This document shows, one piece after another, positions 18,278 through 26,340 of a DNA stretch of 64,000 nucleotides; the stretch's first letter is position 1; every line of letters begins with the position of its first letter. The position numbers were made by a program, and so were the translations under genes. The DNA comes from Halobellus rufus (GTDB taxonomy: Archaea > Halobacteriota > Halobacteria > Halobacteriales > Haloferacaceae), in NCBI RefSeq assembly GCF_000739575.1, contig NZ_BBJO01000024.1, forward strand, positions 62,001-126,000, written 5' to 3'. Under the pieces are notes generated by a model. It made no database searches, was not told the origin of the DNA, and was given only the letters and a program-made list of their open reading frames with translations.

Positions 18278-18979
18278 ATGAGAGTCTTCTCGTCGAGGGC
18301 GGACCGCTGGCGGGGAATCCTCGTCGTACTCCTCGCCGTCGGCGCGTTCTTGGGGCTCTACGTCGCCGTCCAGCGGTACGCGCCCTTCGTGTTCCGGGCC
18401 GCGGAACTCCGCGAGTGGATCGCGCAGTTCGGCGTCTTCGCGCCGCTGGTGTTCGTCCTCATCCAGGCCGTTCAGGTCGTCGTCGCACCGATCCCGGGAC
18501 AGGTCGTCGCGCTCGTCGCGGGCTACCTGTTCGGGCCGTTCTGGGGGACGGTGTACAGCCTCACGGGAGTGCTCGTCGGCAGCGCGGTCGCCTTCAGTCT
18601 CGCGAAGCGATACGGGCGGTCGTTCGTCGAGGACATCCTCCACGACGACGTCGTCGCCCGCTTCGACGAGTTCGTCGAGCGGGTCGGCGCACCCGGCCTC
18701 TTCGCGTTCGTCATCATCCCGGGGCTCCCCGACGACGCCATCTGCTTTCTGGCCGGCCTCACCTCCTTTCGGCTCAGGACGTTCATCGCGGTCATCAGCG
18801 TCGGACGCCTCCCGGCGTACGTCATCACCGTCTACGCCGGCGGCGAACTGGCGAGCGGTCGGTTCCTCGAGGGCATCGCCCTCGTCGGGGTCGTGATCGT
18901 GCTCTCGGCGGTCGGCTACTACAAGCAGGAGGCCGTCCGCGACGCGGTCGCGCGGCTGGAGTCGAGACTGGGGCTCTGA
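18278..18979 (+). CDS. TVP38/TMEM64 (VTT-domain) membrane protein
   Basis: 233 residues and about five to six membrane segments. The VTT/DedA-like signature GYLFGPFWGTVYSLTGVLVGSAVAF sits near residue 80-105, followed by SLAKRYGRSFVED and a re-entrant-like GLPDDAICFLAGL. Bacterial and eukaryotic relatives are scramblases or half-transporters linked to lipid movement; the archaeal role is unknown. It is a separate unit, 69 bp after gcvH, and shows no functional link with its neighbours. Confidence 0.82.
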   Translation: MRVFSSRADRWRGILVVLLAVGAFLGLYVAVQRYAPFVFRAAELREWIAQFGVFAPLVFVLIQAVQVVVAPIPGQVVALVAGYLFGPFWGTVYSLTGVLVGSAVAFSLAKRYGRSFVEDILHDDVVARFDEFVERVGAPGLFAFVIIPGLPDDAICFLAGLTSFRLRTFIAVISVGRLPAYVITVYAGGELASGRFLEGIALVGVVIVLSAVGYYKQEAVRDAVARLESRLGL

Positions 18980-19158
18980 GCGGAGCGGGGAACGCGATAA
19001 CGACTCCCTACTGGAGTTCGGAAGCGCTCCGTTCGACAGGTGCAGCGTAGCCGATCGCGGAGCGCCGCCGACTATGATCCGCGTATTCTCCCGTCGAGGG
19101 CGGACGTACAGCGGTATCGACTGTATTACTTTGTCCGATATCCGTCTCCGGAGGCTGT

Positions 19159-19983
19159 ATGGTGGGACGAGGGTTTCACGAGTTCTTTCGATCACGAGTG
19201 TACAAACCGACGCTGAAGCGCGCGTTCCGTCGGTTCGGGGGCGAGACCTACGCACGATCGCTCTACGCGACGCTGTATCGGATCTGGTCCGGCGGAACCG
19301 TCTCACTCGAAATCGACGGGGCGAGCGCGGATATTCTGGTCGAAAACGCCTCGGAAGTGGCGAACGTCCGCAACGTCGCGGGAAAAGAGCGCCCCGTCGC
19401 CCGAATCATCCTCGACGAACTGAACGAGGACGACGTGTTCTGGGACGTCGGCGCGAACGTGGGGGTCTTCGCCTGTCTCGCGGGCGACATCGTCGAGTCG
19501 GGCGCCGTCGTCGCCTTCGAGCCGTATCCGCCGAACGTCGAGCGACTACGGAAGAACATCCGGCGAAACGGCGTCGCCTGCGCGGTCGAGTCACGGGCGC
19601 TCACGGATGCCGAGGGCGAACGGCCGTTCTTCGTGATGGGTACCGAGGAAGCCGGCGCGAGAGAGGGGTCGCTCCGGGATGATTACGTGGCGGCCGAGAA
19701 GGCGGTACAGACCATCTCCGTCGAGATGACCACCGGCGACCGGATCGTCTCCTCGGGTACCCACCCCGCACCGAACGTCGTCAAGATCGACGTCGAAGGT
19801 GCCGCCCCCGAGGTCATCGCCGGGATGAGAGCCACTCTCGACCGCCCAGAGTGCCGGCTCGTCGTCGTCGAGCCGCATAACAACGCGGACGCCATCGAAT
19901 CGCAACTGGAGGCGGTCGGCTTTCACACCCGGAGGATCCACGTCGAGGGCTCACCCCGGATCGTCGCGTCTGCGGACGGGTGA
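19159..19983 (+). CDS. FkbM family methyltransferase
   Basis: 274-residue SAM-dependent methyltransferase. The SAM loop is DVGANVGVFACLAG near residue 95, followed by VVAFEPYPPNVERLRKNI and NVVKIDVEGAAPEVIAGM, the FkbM pattern. The first 60 residues are a helical, basic cap. Family members methylate hydroxyls of sugars or polyketides; haloarchaeal versions are often near surface-glycan genes, but none is adjacent here, so the acceptor is unknown. Confidence 0.85.
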   Translation: MVGRGFHEFFRSRVYKPTLKRAFRRFGGETYARSLYATLYRIWSGGTVSLEIDGASADILVENASEVANVRNVAGKERPVARIILDELNEDDVFWDVGANVGVFACLAGDIVESGAVVAFEPYPPNVERLRKNIRRNGVACAVESRALTDAEGERPFFVMGTEEAGAREGSLRDDYVAAEKAVQTISVEMTTGDRIVSSGTHPAPNVVKIDVEGAAPEVIAGMRATLDRPECRLVVVEPHNNADAIESQLEAVGFHTRRIHVEGSPRIVASADG

Positions 19984-20008
19984 ATCGTCGAGAAAGAGCC
20001 GCCGACCG

Positions 20009-20230
20009 CTACTGGTAGGGCTCTTCGTCCCTGTGCGCGTCGGGGTTCTCCTGGTCTTTAGCTTCCTCTTCGCGGACCTCGGATTCCTGCTCGATGCTGC
20101 GCTCTTTCTCCGCTTTTTCGACCGCCCTGTTCGCTTCGTTGTCCCGGTTTTCGACGTCTTGTGCATCGTCGTCGGCCGTCTCCAGTTCGGTATCCTCGTC
20201 GACGTCGATTCCGTGCTCGTCGTCAGCCAT
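20009..20230 (-). CDS. Small highly acidic hypothetical protein
   Basis: 73 residues, starting MADDEHGIDVDEDTELE, about 40 percent Asp plus Glu, predicted mainly helical and probably coiled in the centre (ANRAVEKAEKERSIEQE). No family recognised. The ATG at 20230 was chosen because the upstream extension contains Cys/Pro residues unlike the rest. The opposite strand has a hydrophobic open frame that is only the shadow of this acidic composition. It lies just outside the integrated element. Confidence 0.55.
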   Translation of the reverse strand: MADDEHGIDVDEDTELETADDDAQDVENRDNEANRAVEKAEKERSIEQESEVREEEAKDQENPDAHRDEEPYQ

Positions 20231-20321
20231 ACGGGGATCGTTGTCTCCGGAGACACAATAGCGTGGTGCCGGCATCTCCGCTCAGGTAACGCTACTCGAA
20301 TGGAACCCGCGTAGAAACCGG

Positions 20322-20333
20322 ATGCCGCCTCCC
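20322..20333 (+). repeat. Left attachment site (attL) core
   Basis: ATGCCGCCTCCC, identical to the 3' end of the tRNA-Phe gene at 41415-41426 read on the same strand. Downstream bases diverge at once (AGACTG here, GGATTT in the tRNA), as expected for a core left after integration. Confidence 0.85.
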
Positions 20334-20384
20334 AGACTGCGACCGACAGTTCATAACCCCGGCCTTAGAACCCGCAAATACCGT

Positions 20385-21656
20385 ATGAGCGACTCTGACC
20401 AAATTGAGAGGCTCCGTGAACGGGTTCGTAACTCTCCAACCATTTGTGATGCAGATAAAGAGACCCTCCTCACCTTCTCTGATGAGCTGGAGTTTCTTGA
20501 TGTGGAATATACTGATGTACGCCACATCAAACTCCTTCAGCACTGTATCCTCCTTGCTGGAGATTCGGAGAAATATACCACCGAAGAGCTGCCAGATGTC
20601 GCACTCACCAGCACCTTCGGAAGTAAAGACGCCGTCAAAGATCTTGGTCGATGGATCCGACGGAACTACGATAACGAGGAAACCAAACGCGACTACCGTA
20701 TCGCTCTTCGGATGCTTGGAAAGCGCGTCACAGAGGGTGACGACATTCCAGAGCCCCTTCAACTTCTCTCGGCCGGAACACCCCGAAGCTATGATCCAAC
20801 TCCAGACCCCGCAAAGATGCTGTGGTGGGAAGATCACATCGAGCCGATGATTAAAAATGCACACCATCTTCGTGATAAGGCGGCTATCGCCGTTGCGTGG
20901 GACTCGGGTGCACGAAGTGAGGAATTCTGTGGTCTTCGTGTAGGCGATGTGTCTGACCACGAACATGGTATGAAGATCTCTGTCGATGGGAAGACAGGTG
21001 AACGGTCGTTTCTCCTGACAACGGCTACCAGTTACCTCCTCCAATGGCTTAACGTCCATCCTGCATCTAACGATCCTACCGCGCCGCTTTGGTGCAAGCT
21101 CAACGCTCCTGAAGACACGTCTTACCGAATGAAACTTAAGATGCTCAAGAAGCCAGCAAGACGAGCGGGAATCGAGCACACCGATATTACCTTCCGACGG
21201 ATGCGCAAGAGTAGCGCCTCTTATCTTGCCAGTCAGAACGTCAACCAAGCACATCTTGAAGACCATCACGGGTGGAAACGTGGATCCAACATTGCTTCTC
21301 GATATATCGCCGTATTCGGCGAAGCGAATGATCGGGAAATCGCACGTGCTCACGGTGTGGATGTTCAAACAGAGGAGCACGAGCCTCTCGCGCCCGTTAC
21401 TTGTACTCGTTGTCGTAATGAGACGCCGAGAAACGAATCGTTCTGTGTTTGGTGCGGTCAAGCAATGGAACACGGTGCTGTGGAGGAGCTGGAGGCTGAG
21501 AAGCGAGAAGCCCGAATTGAACTCCTCAGAATCGCTCGTGAGGATCCTACTCTGCTGGACGAAATTGACCGGCTCGAGCAGGTGGTGGGCTTCGTTGATT
21601 CTAATCCCAGCATTCTTCGAGAAGCCAGAGACTTTGTCGACGCCTCGGCAGACTGA
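20385..21656 (+). CDS. Tyrosine recombinase (integrase) with C-terminal zinc ribbon
   Basis: 423 residues. An N-terminal SAM-like core-binding domain (about 1-130) is followed by the catalytic domain: Arg in GARSEEFCGLRVGD, Lys in VDGKTGER, the R-x-x-R block DITFRRMRKSSAS, HHGW, and the probable nucleophile Tyr in SRYIAVFG. After this comes a zinc ribbon, CTRCRNETPRNESFCVWCGQ, and a helical tail. It would recombine the att sites flanking the element. Start ATG 20385 gives MSDSDQIERL, usual for haloarchaeal integrases. Codon use is more AT-rich than the upstream chromosome. Confidence 0.92.
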   Translation: MSDSDQIERLRERVRNSPTICDADKETLLTFSDELEFLDVEYTDVRHIKLLQHCILLAGDSEKYTTEELPDVALTSTFGSKDAVKDLGRWIRRNYDNEETKRDYRIALRMLGKRVTEGDDIPEPLQLLSAGTPRSYDPTPDPAKMLWWEDHIEPMIKNAHHLRDKAAIAVAWDSGARSEEFCGLRVGDVSDHEHGMKISVDGKTGERSFLLTTATSYLLQWLNVHPASNDPTAPLWCKLNAPEDTSYRMKLKMLKKPARRAGIEHTDITFRRMRKSSASYLASQNVNQAHLEDHHGWKRGSNIASRYIAVFGEANDREIARAHGVDVQTEEHEPLAPVTCTRCRNETPRNESFCVWCGQAMEHGAVEELEAEKREARIELLRIAREDPTLLDEIDRLEQVVGFVDSNPSILREARDFVDASAD

Positions 21657-21661
21657 CGACA

Positions 21662-21862
21662 TCAGGATCCCCCCTTGGACTGATTTACAGCCCGTTCCAA
21701 GTCACGCTCAACATCCTCTATTAGTGGATCTGGCCCATATTCGACTAATGCAGAGAGAATCAGTGCTCGAACAAATTCATCATCACTATGTTTGAGAACT
21801 CGAAGTAAGACTTCTTGATTATCTTCAAGGAACTCCTTAGGATCTCCGTTATAATTCTGCAT
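21662..21862 (-). CDS. Small hypothetical protein, second gene of a coupled pair
   Basis: 66 residues, acidic and helical, with a HEAT-like helix pair (EVLLRVLKHSDDEFVRALILSALVEYG). No family recognised. Its ATG overlaps the TGA of the preceding gene (TGATG), so translation is coupled. It converges on the integrase gene with a 5-bp gap. Confidence 0.6.
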   Translation of the reverse strand: MQNYNGDPKEFLEDNQEVLLRVLKHSDDEFVRALILSALVEYGPDPLIEDVERDLERAVNQSKGGS

Positions 21863-22080
21863 CACTGTTCCTCCTCTTGAACATATTCAAGTCCAATATC
21901 TACGGGATTGTGCTCGCGAGCGATATGGGCAGAAGGTACCTTGCTTTCGAGATCTTCGCCACAGAGAGGACACTCAATTAATCGAACTCTATGATGGGCT
22001 CGATTTTCAATCAATTCGGAACCCTCCATTAGATACATCGGAGAGGTTCTGATTTTTTCGACTACAGACGGGTTGCTCAA
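21862..22080 (-). CDS. Small C2H2-like zinc-finger protein
   Basis: 72 residues. The centre reads LIECPLCGEDLESK...AHIAREHNP, with Cys-x2-Cys and His-x4-His spaced as in a classical C2H2 finger. Such single-finger proteins are numerous in haloarchaeal plasmids and viruses and are presumed DNA- or protein-binding regulators. It lies first in a two-gene operon transcribed toward the integrase, a position suited to control of excision or copy number, but that is inference. Confidence 0.65.
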   Translation of the reverse strand: MSNPSVVEKIRTSPMYLMEGSELIENRAHHRVRLIECPLCGEDLESKVPSAHIAREHNPVDIGLEYVQEEEQ

Positions 22081-22807
22081 CTAATATGTGCCGTTGGGCA
22101 CGGTTGATGGTTGCCATTATCGTTGTCAGTATCGGATTTCGCCGATTTCGGTGAGCAACCCAGAGAAAGGTAAGAGAAACGCTTTACCAGTAGGGTAACT
22201 AGCGTTTATCTGGAGCCCCCTCTGGGTTGCTCCGTTAGGTCGATGTGGTGGGGAGAACCAATTAGGAAAGTTACACCCCACAACATCGTTCCTTACAGTT
22301 GAAGTCTCGTACTCAGATCACTGGTCCATATACGCCGAAGAGATCTGAGCAAGAGCGCGAACGTGATGATTTTGTAATTTGCGAATCAGTCGATTGATTC
22401 GGATACTAACCCTGATATTCTGCTAGATTAAATAATCTCCCCTCCATCGGTGCAGAGAACTATTTCCCAGAAAATAGCCCAAGTGAGGGGGTCTCACTTA
22501 GAAATTAGGGACTTGGCCACGTAGCCATCATCTTATTTGGAAATATCTACTAATGAAATGTTGGTTAGCGTGAGAAGACCTCGACCAGGATTGGTCGAGG
22601 TCGGCTACGTGGACCAAAGCCCCATACAGGTACCTTGGCGAGATGCTTTACTGCCACGATGGCAGCCCTAATCGCACCTCGAATTAATTCGTATATTGCT
22701 AACATTTAGAGACTCCGGTTTCCCCGTGCTGGCATTCAGGGGATACCCGGTGCGAGCAATGTCGTGCTCACCGTAGTTTGAATACCAGACAATTGGAACA
22801 GAATGGT
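22081..22807. other. Long non-coding stretch with inverted repeats
   Basis: 727 bp, AT-rich, with no convincing coding frame on either strand. Its main content is the nested inverted repeat at 22513-22617, listed separately. The segment 22750-22775 also has an imperfect GTGCGAGCA/TGCTCAC pairing just before the next gene. Promoters of the flanking divergent genes must lie here. Confidence 0.5.
22513..22617. ncRNA. Candidate structured RNA or DNA element: nested inverted repeats
   Basis: An outer pair, TTGGCCACGTAGCC (22513-22526) and GGCTACGTGGACCAA (22603-22617), matches over 14 bases with one bulge. Inside, a perfect 11-bp stem GACCTCGACCA (22577-22587) and TGGTCGAGGTC (22592-22602) closes on the four-base loop GGAT and abuts the outer stem. 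The fold could be an RNA or a protein-bound DNA cruciform. No known RNA family recognised. Confidence 0.4.
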
Positions 22808-23110
22808 ATGGCAATCTCGAGAAACCTAGAACTACGGGTCCAAGGTCATCTTCGCGAAATCCGGGAGCTGAATAATCAGATCATCGGTAGCCGACAAGGG
22901 CTACCACCAGCATTGACCGGGTATGAAAGGACACTCAATAGCGTTAGCGAGTGTGCAACAATTGACGAAGTTGATAAAATTGCAGCGAACATCAAGACCC
23001 ATATTCGACAAAGACAAGAGCGGCCTCGAAATAGGAAGGTTCGACGTGAAGCGAGATCATTAGTTTCCCAAGCAGGCTATCCGGCTGACGAATTCCTCAA
23101 TACTGCTTAG
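22808..23110 (+). CDS. Small conserved helical protein, paralogue of the gene at 51.8 kb
   Basis: 100 residues, basic and helical. It aligns along its whole length with the protein at 51778-52074: LELRVQGHLREIRELNNQI against LELRIKGHLYEIREVNDQV, SRQGLPPA against SRQGFPMA, RQRQERPRNRKVRREAR against RSREERPNNRSIRRDAR, and the ends DEFLNTA and DNYLNSA. I chose ATG 22808 over the upstream TTG because it sits at the same place as the paralogue's ATG. No known domain. The basic C-terminal half and location near integrase genes in both copies suggest a DNA-binding accessory of mobile elements. Confidence 0.7.
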   Translation: MAISRNLELRVQGHLREIRELNNQIIGSRQGLPPALTGYERTLNSVSECATIDEVDKIAANIKTHIRQRQERPRNRKVRREARSLVSQAGYPADEFLNTA

Positions 23111-23562
23111 AGTCTGCTCAGCGAGAATTGGTCGAGTTTCCCCGGTAGAGCAACGACTCCGTCTCGGACATCAAAATCCTAGCTGAGATATCAAGAACTA
23201 ACAATACCGACCAATTCCTCGACTAATTATTGGTAGCTGCTGGGAGTTGAACGACGTCTCCAAGGGATCGAACCAGCCGCACACTGTTCTCAGAGTCAGT
23301 GAGGAGTTGGTACCCCTCTTCGAAGTGGTCGACAACCCCAATACTCGGGTGAGACAAGAGTTCGAGCGTGGAGTTGATTTCTCCGATAGCCGGGACGTCG
23401 TCGGAGTCTTCCATACTGATGACGATCCAGCGAACGTCGGCTGCCGTCTCACGACGAACTTCGGATCGGGACGCTTCGAGAGATCGCTAACGATGCAGGT
23501 GCGGAAAACTTCGACGACCCCTGCGCTTGGGTTGACCGGAATTCATAGGAAGGTCCATAGGC
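23111..23562. other. Intergenic stretch with only weak coding candidates
   Basis: 452 bp. On the minus strand 23223-23414 is open for 63 acidic residues (listed separately). A plus-strand frame from 23247 overlaps the phosphoesterase gene and looks like its shadow. An imperfect hairpin (CAATTCCTCGACTAATTATTGG) lies at 23211-23232. Nothing else seen. Confidence 0.4.
23223..23414 (-). CDS. Possible small acidic protein or gene remnant
   Basis: 63 residues from ATG 23414: acidic, with SHPSIGVVDHFEEGYQLL typical in composition of haloarchaeal proteins. The frame remains open for about 26 more codons upstream (including ETAADVRWIVIS) without a start codon, which suggests the 3' end of a decayed gene rather than a complete one. 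No family recognised. Confidence 0.3.
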   Translation of the reverse strand: MEDSDDVPAIGEINSTLELLSHPSIGVVDHFEEGYQLLTDSENSVRLVRSLGDVVQLPAATNN

Positions 23563-24249
23563 CTACAGACCCTCGCTCAGTCTATCCCCTAATTCGCGTG
23601 GGAGAACTGCACGAGTCCGTCCAGCCGTTTTTTCTATATTATATTCCGTCCGGTGTAAATCAATAGAATCCTTTTCCGTATTCCAAATTGCGAATGCAGA
23701 TCTGTTATCTCCGTCTCTAGGTTGTCCGACACTTCCAGGGTTCACAATTTTCACACCACCAATTGATTTTTCGAATTGTCGGTGAGTATGCCCCAAAACT
23801 ACTATATCTGGCTTTGAAGAGAACCAGTGGTCCAAGATTTGAGGAGTTACATCATCCTCAAATACATACTGATTTACTGGGTTCGTGGGAGATCCATGTG
23901 CGACGACTACATTCTTGCCATCTATACTCATTTGTCGCTTATTCGGCAAATTCCTCAGATATCGTTTCTCGTCATCAGACAACTGTCGCCGAGTCCAATC
24001 AACCGCGCGCTTTGCGGGAATATTGAAGTTTGATGGCGTCTCGGTAACTATAGCTTCATCATGATTTCCTCGGATAGATGTCACATCATACTCAATCAAT
24101 TGGTCAAGAGTCTTGTTCGGAAATGCGTTATAACCTAAAAGATCTCCTGCACAGAGAATTCGGTCAACTTCTAGTCTTTCTAGTTCTTCAAGTACGGAAT
24201 CCAGAGCAGGCGAATTAGAGTGGATATCGGAAACCAAGCCGACTCTCAT
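23563..24249 (-). CDS. Calcineurin-like metallophosphoesterase (YfcE/MJ0936 type)
   Basis: 228 residues with every metal-binding motif of the family: SDIHSN (Asp8, His10), GDLLGY (Asp36), GNHDE (Asn62, His63), a His in VVAHGSP, and GHTH near residue 155. Stand-alone enzymes of this type hydrolyse phosphodiesters, and some act on cyclic nucleotides or phosphoproteins. It is the last gene of a four-gene operon, 24 bp after the TIM-barrel-like gene. In that setting it could reverse the Ser/Thr kinase or act on a nucleotide signal. Complete and apparently functional. Confidence 0.85.
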   Translation of the reverse strand: MRVGLVSDIHSNSPALDSVLEELERLEVDRILCAGDLLGYNAFPNKTLDQLIEYDVTSIRGNHDEAIVTETPSNFNIPAKRAVDWTRRQLSDDEKRYLRNLPNKRQMSIDGKNVVVAHGSPTNPVNQYVFEDDVTPQILDHWFSSKPDIVVLGHTHRQFEKSIGGVKIVNPGSVGQPRDGDNRSAFAIWNTEKDSIDLHRTEYNIEKTAGRTRAVLPRELGDRLSEGL

Positions 24250-24273
24250 TAGAGAATAAATTGAGGTACAGCG

Positions 24274-25476
24274 TTATAAATCGGACTCAATAAGTGACAA
24301 GGCAGCCTGCCAGTCGGAATATATTGCAGGCTCGGGCTCAGACAACATACCGAAAACGTCACTCACATCGTTATATGCCTCTTCGGCGTCTTCCAATTTC
24401 TCCTTCGCTGTATCCAGTCGCTCGTCTTCGTCCAAACCCCGATATTTTTCGGCTATTTGATTACAACACCACAAATAGTGATCCCACGCTGCTTCACGGA
24501 AGTCCCAACCGGTAGCAGATGGTGGGACAGAGTCGTCAAAAAGATCTTCGTCGTAGGGAGAAGCAGTACGAATAGTCTCTATGTCAAAATCGGTCTTCTG
24601 GTACATTAGATCAAGTTCTGGGTCAACTCTGAGCTCATTCAGAATTTCCTCAGAATAGTACTTAACAACGAGACGTCCCCCTCCTTGTTCATCTTGAGGG
24701 TCCCATCTACGTGTATCAAAAGCCCTCAGGTTTTGATAGTGCCCCGATGCAAATGCGTTGATCCCAATTCCAAAGAATAGATGAGCGATTTGGTGAGTAT
24801 GCCCAACTACAACCTCATATCGGTTTTTATTGAGAGTATTCAAGAGGTGCAGTAGGGAATAAACCTCAGAAGACCCCGTGAGTGGATGTCTCTGTTCCTT
24901 CTCGAACTCAGCGGAAACGTAGAATCCATCTACGTCATATTGAGTGACACGATTAAGTAGCTCACTTCGTCGTCCAGCATCGACAAGCGATTTTTGATAG
25001 ACTGGTAGCGAGGCCAGAATTGGTATATCTCTCCCGGTCTCTTCAGCCACTTGTTTAAATGTCGTAGTCAGTTCAACCCAGCTCTCAATCTTCTCATCCG
25101 AGAACGCATCTAGATTTCTCGCTGGTGCAATGTACGCATCAGTCCCAAGATCGTCTTGGACAGAGATTATATCTGAGCACAGGTCTTCGTATCTGCTTGA
25201 TACCATCGCAGTATCGAAGTCATCTCCCCCGTAGTCATCGAAATAATCGTATGTATCTAATCCCGGGCGCTTAGTTCTTGGAATGTAATATTGTGGATCA
25301 AAAAGTACCGTACCGCCCTTATCATTAATTTCTTGAGCAATTTCGTAGTTCTTTCCCTTAGTGAAATCTGCGGGGCTTAGAATTGCACCGTCGGCTTGGT
25401 TCTGACTGATTAGCGATTGACTCAACTTATGGCCGTTGTGTCCTATCTGAACGAGGAATGTTGGTTCTTCGAACAT
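24274..25476 (-). CDS. Unknown 400-residue protein, alternating beta/alpha (TIM-barrel-like)
   Basis: No family recognised with confidence. The sequence alternates strands and helices: GAILSPADF, GGTVLFDPQYYI, DAYIAPARN, IPILASLPVY, VDGFYVSAEF, YEVVVGHTHQIAHLFFGIGINAFASGHYQNLRAF, as in a TIM barrel. The last block resembles the end of the tRNA-guanine transglycosylase fold, but the Cys-x-Cys-x2-Cys zinc site of that family is absent. The C-terminal 120 residues are helical and acidic. It sits third in the operon, 2 bp after the kinase stop, so it is the likely effector or target of the kinase-phosphoesterase pair. A nucleobase or nucleotide substrate is a guess. Confidence 0.6.
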   Translation of the reverse strand: MFEEPTFLVQIGHNGHKLSQSLISQNQADGAILSPADFTKGKNYEIAQEINDKGGTVLFDPQYYIPRTKRPGLDTYDYFDDYGGDDFDTAMVSSRYEDLCSDIISVQDDLGTDAYIAPARNLDAFSDEKIESWVELTTTFKQVAEETGRDIPILASLPVYQKSLVDAGRRSELLNRVTQYDVDGFYVSAEFEKEQRHPLTGSSEVYSLLHLLNTLNKNRYEVVVGHTHQIAHLFFGIGINAFASGHYQNLRAFDTRRWDPQDEQGGGRLVVKYYSEEILNELRVDPELDLMYQKTDFDIETIRTASPYDEDLFDDSVPPSATGWDFREAAWDHYLWCCNQIAEKYRGLDEDERLDTAKEKLEDAEEAYNDVSDVFGMLSEPEPAIYSDWQAALSLIESDL

Positions 25477-25478
25477 TC

Positions 25479-26339
25479 TTATTTGAGGTGGGTGTTGAAA
25501 GCCTCAACGAGGTCTTCCTGTGCGTGTTGTGGTTTACGGTATCGGTCCATTGGCTCGTATTCCGTCATTCGTAGATAGAATCTGTTTAAATCACGTTCAA
25601 GGGGTTGATTGTCCAGATATCCCGATAACTCTAGTCGATTATCCTCACGAATCATATCTGACACTTCTCCTAGAGTGTGATTAAATGGGTGCTCCCCAGT
25701 GATTGATTCAAAGAATACAATCCCTGTGGAAAAGAGATCAGAGCGAGTATTCTCCTTTTTCTTCTCGTTTCGAAGAACTTCAGGTGCTGAGTATGCGGGA
25801 GTTCCGGGACCACTCTGTTTAAAATCAGGAGTGAGGGTGTCTTTTTGATTCATTCTTGCGACGCCAGCATCAATAAGGCGGATTTCACCTTCTGACGTAA
25901 ATAAGACATTACCCGGTTTGATATCTCGGTGGACAATCTCGTCTTTAGCAAACTCGGGCAGAACACTTAGAATCGCGTTTGCCACCTTGATTCCAAGGGA
26001 GACACTCGTCTTGCCATCATCGATTCTATCCTTTAGAGTTCCACCTTCCAAGTATTCCTCTACGAGGACTATGGTTTGCTGGCCTGCGAGAGAAGTTTCA
26101 TCTGAATCAAGCAGGTCAACAAAGTATTCTGAGTCAATTCGTCGCATAATCTCTACTTCACGCCGAGTATATTCTCGTAGCCTTGGACTCTCACCAACTG
26201 GTATAATCTTCAGACAGACTTTTTCACCACTATACTCAGCAGTGTATACCTGCTTGATATTCCCCTGTCTGATCTCTTCTATTATCTCGAATTGTGGGAA
26301 TGCTGATTCAACTTCTGACCTACTTATGTCGGGAGTCAT
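25479..26339 (-). CDS. Eukaryotic-like Ser/Thr protein kinase
   Basis: 286 residues from ATG 26339: a single kinase domain with no membrane segment or sensor. Gly-rich loop IRQGNIKQVY, Lys44 in VCLKII, catalytic loop HRDIKPGNVL (Asp139), metal motif DAG at 157-159 (variant of DFG), activation segment ending APE at 185-187 and SDLFSTGIVFFE. All catalytic residues are present. I chose ATG 26339, which follows the upstream stop by one base; ATG 26390 is also in frame and would overlap by 50 bases. Soluble kinases of this size in islands are often parts of defence modules. Confidence 0.88.
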   Translation of the reverse strand: MTPDISRSEVESAFPQFEIIEEIRQGNIKQVYTAEYSGEKVCLKIIPVGESPRLREYTRREVEIMRRIDSEYFVDLLDSDETSLAGQQTIVLVEEYLEGGTLKDRIDDGKTSVSLGIKVANAILSVLPEFAKDEIVHRDIKPGNVLFTSEGEIRLIDAGVARMNQKDTLTPDFKQSGPGTPAYSAPEVLRNEKKKENTRSDLFSTGIVFFESITGEHPFNHTLGEVSDMIREDNRLELSGYLDNQPLERDLNRFYLRMTEYEPMDRYRKPQHAQEDLVEAFNTHLK

Positions 26340-26340
26340 C

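Noticed and set aside
20033-20314. Hydrophobic plus-strand frame that looks like a membrane protein
   Set aside because: It is the complement of a highly acidic gene; Asp/Glu codons read backwards give Phe, Leu and Val.
23247-23666. Plus-strand 139-codon frame
   Set aside because: It overlaps the conserved end of the phosphoesterase gene and lacks any domain character.
24274-25476. Firm call as tRNA-guanine transglycosylase or DpdA
   Set aside because: The barrel-like pattern is suggestive, but the zinc-binding cysteines are missing.
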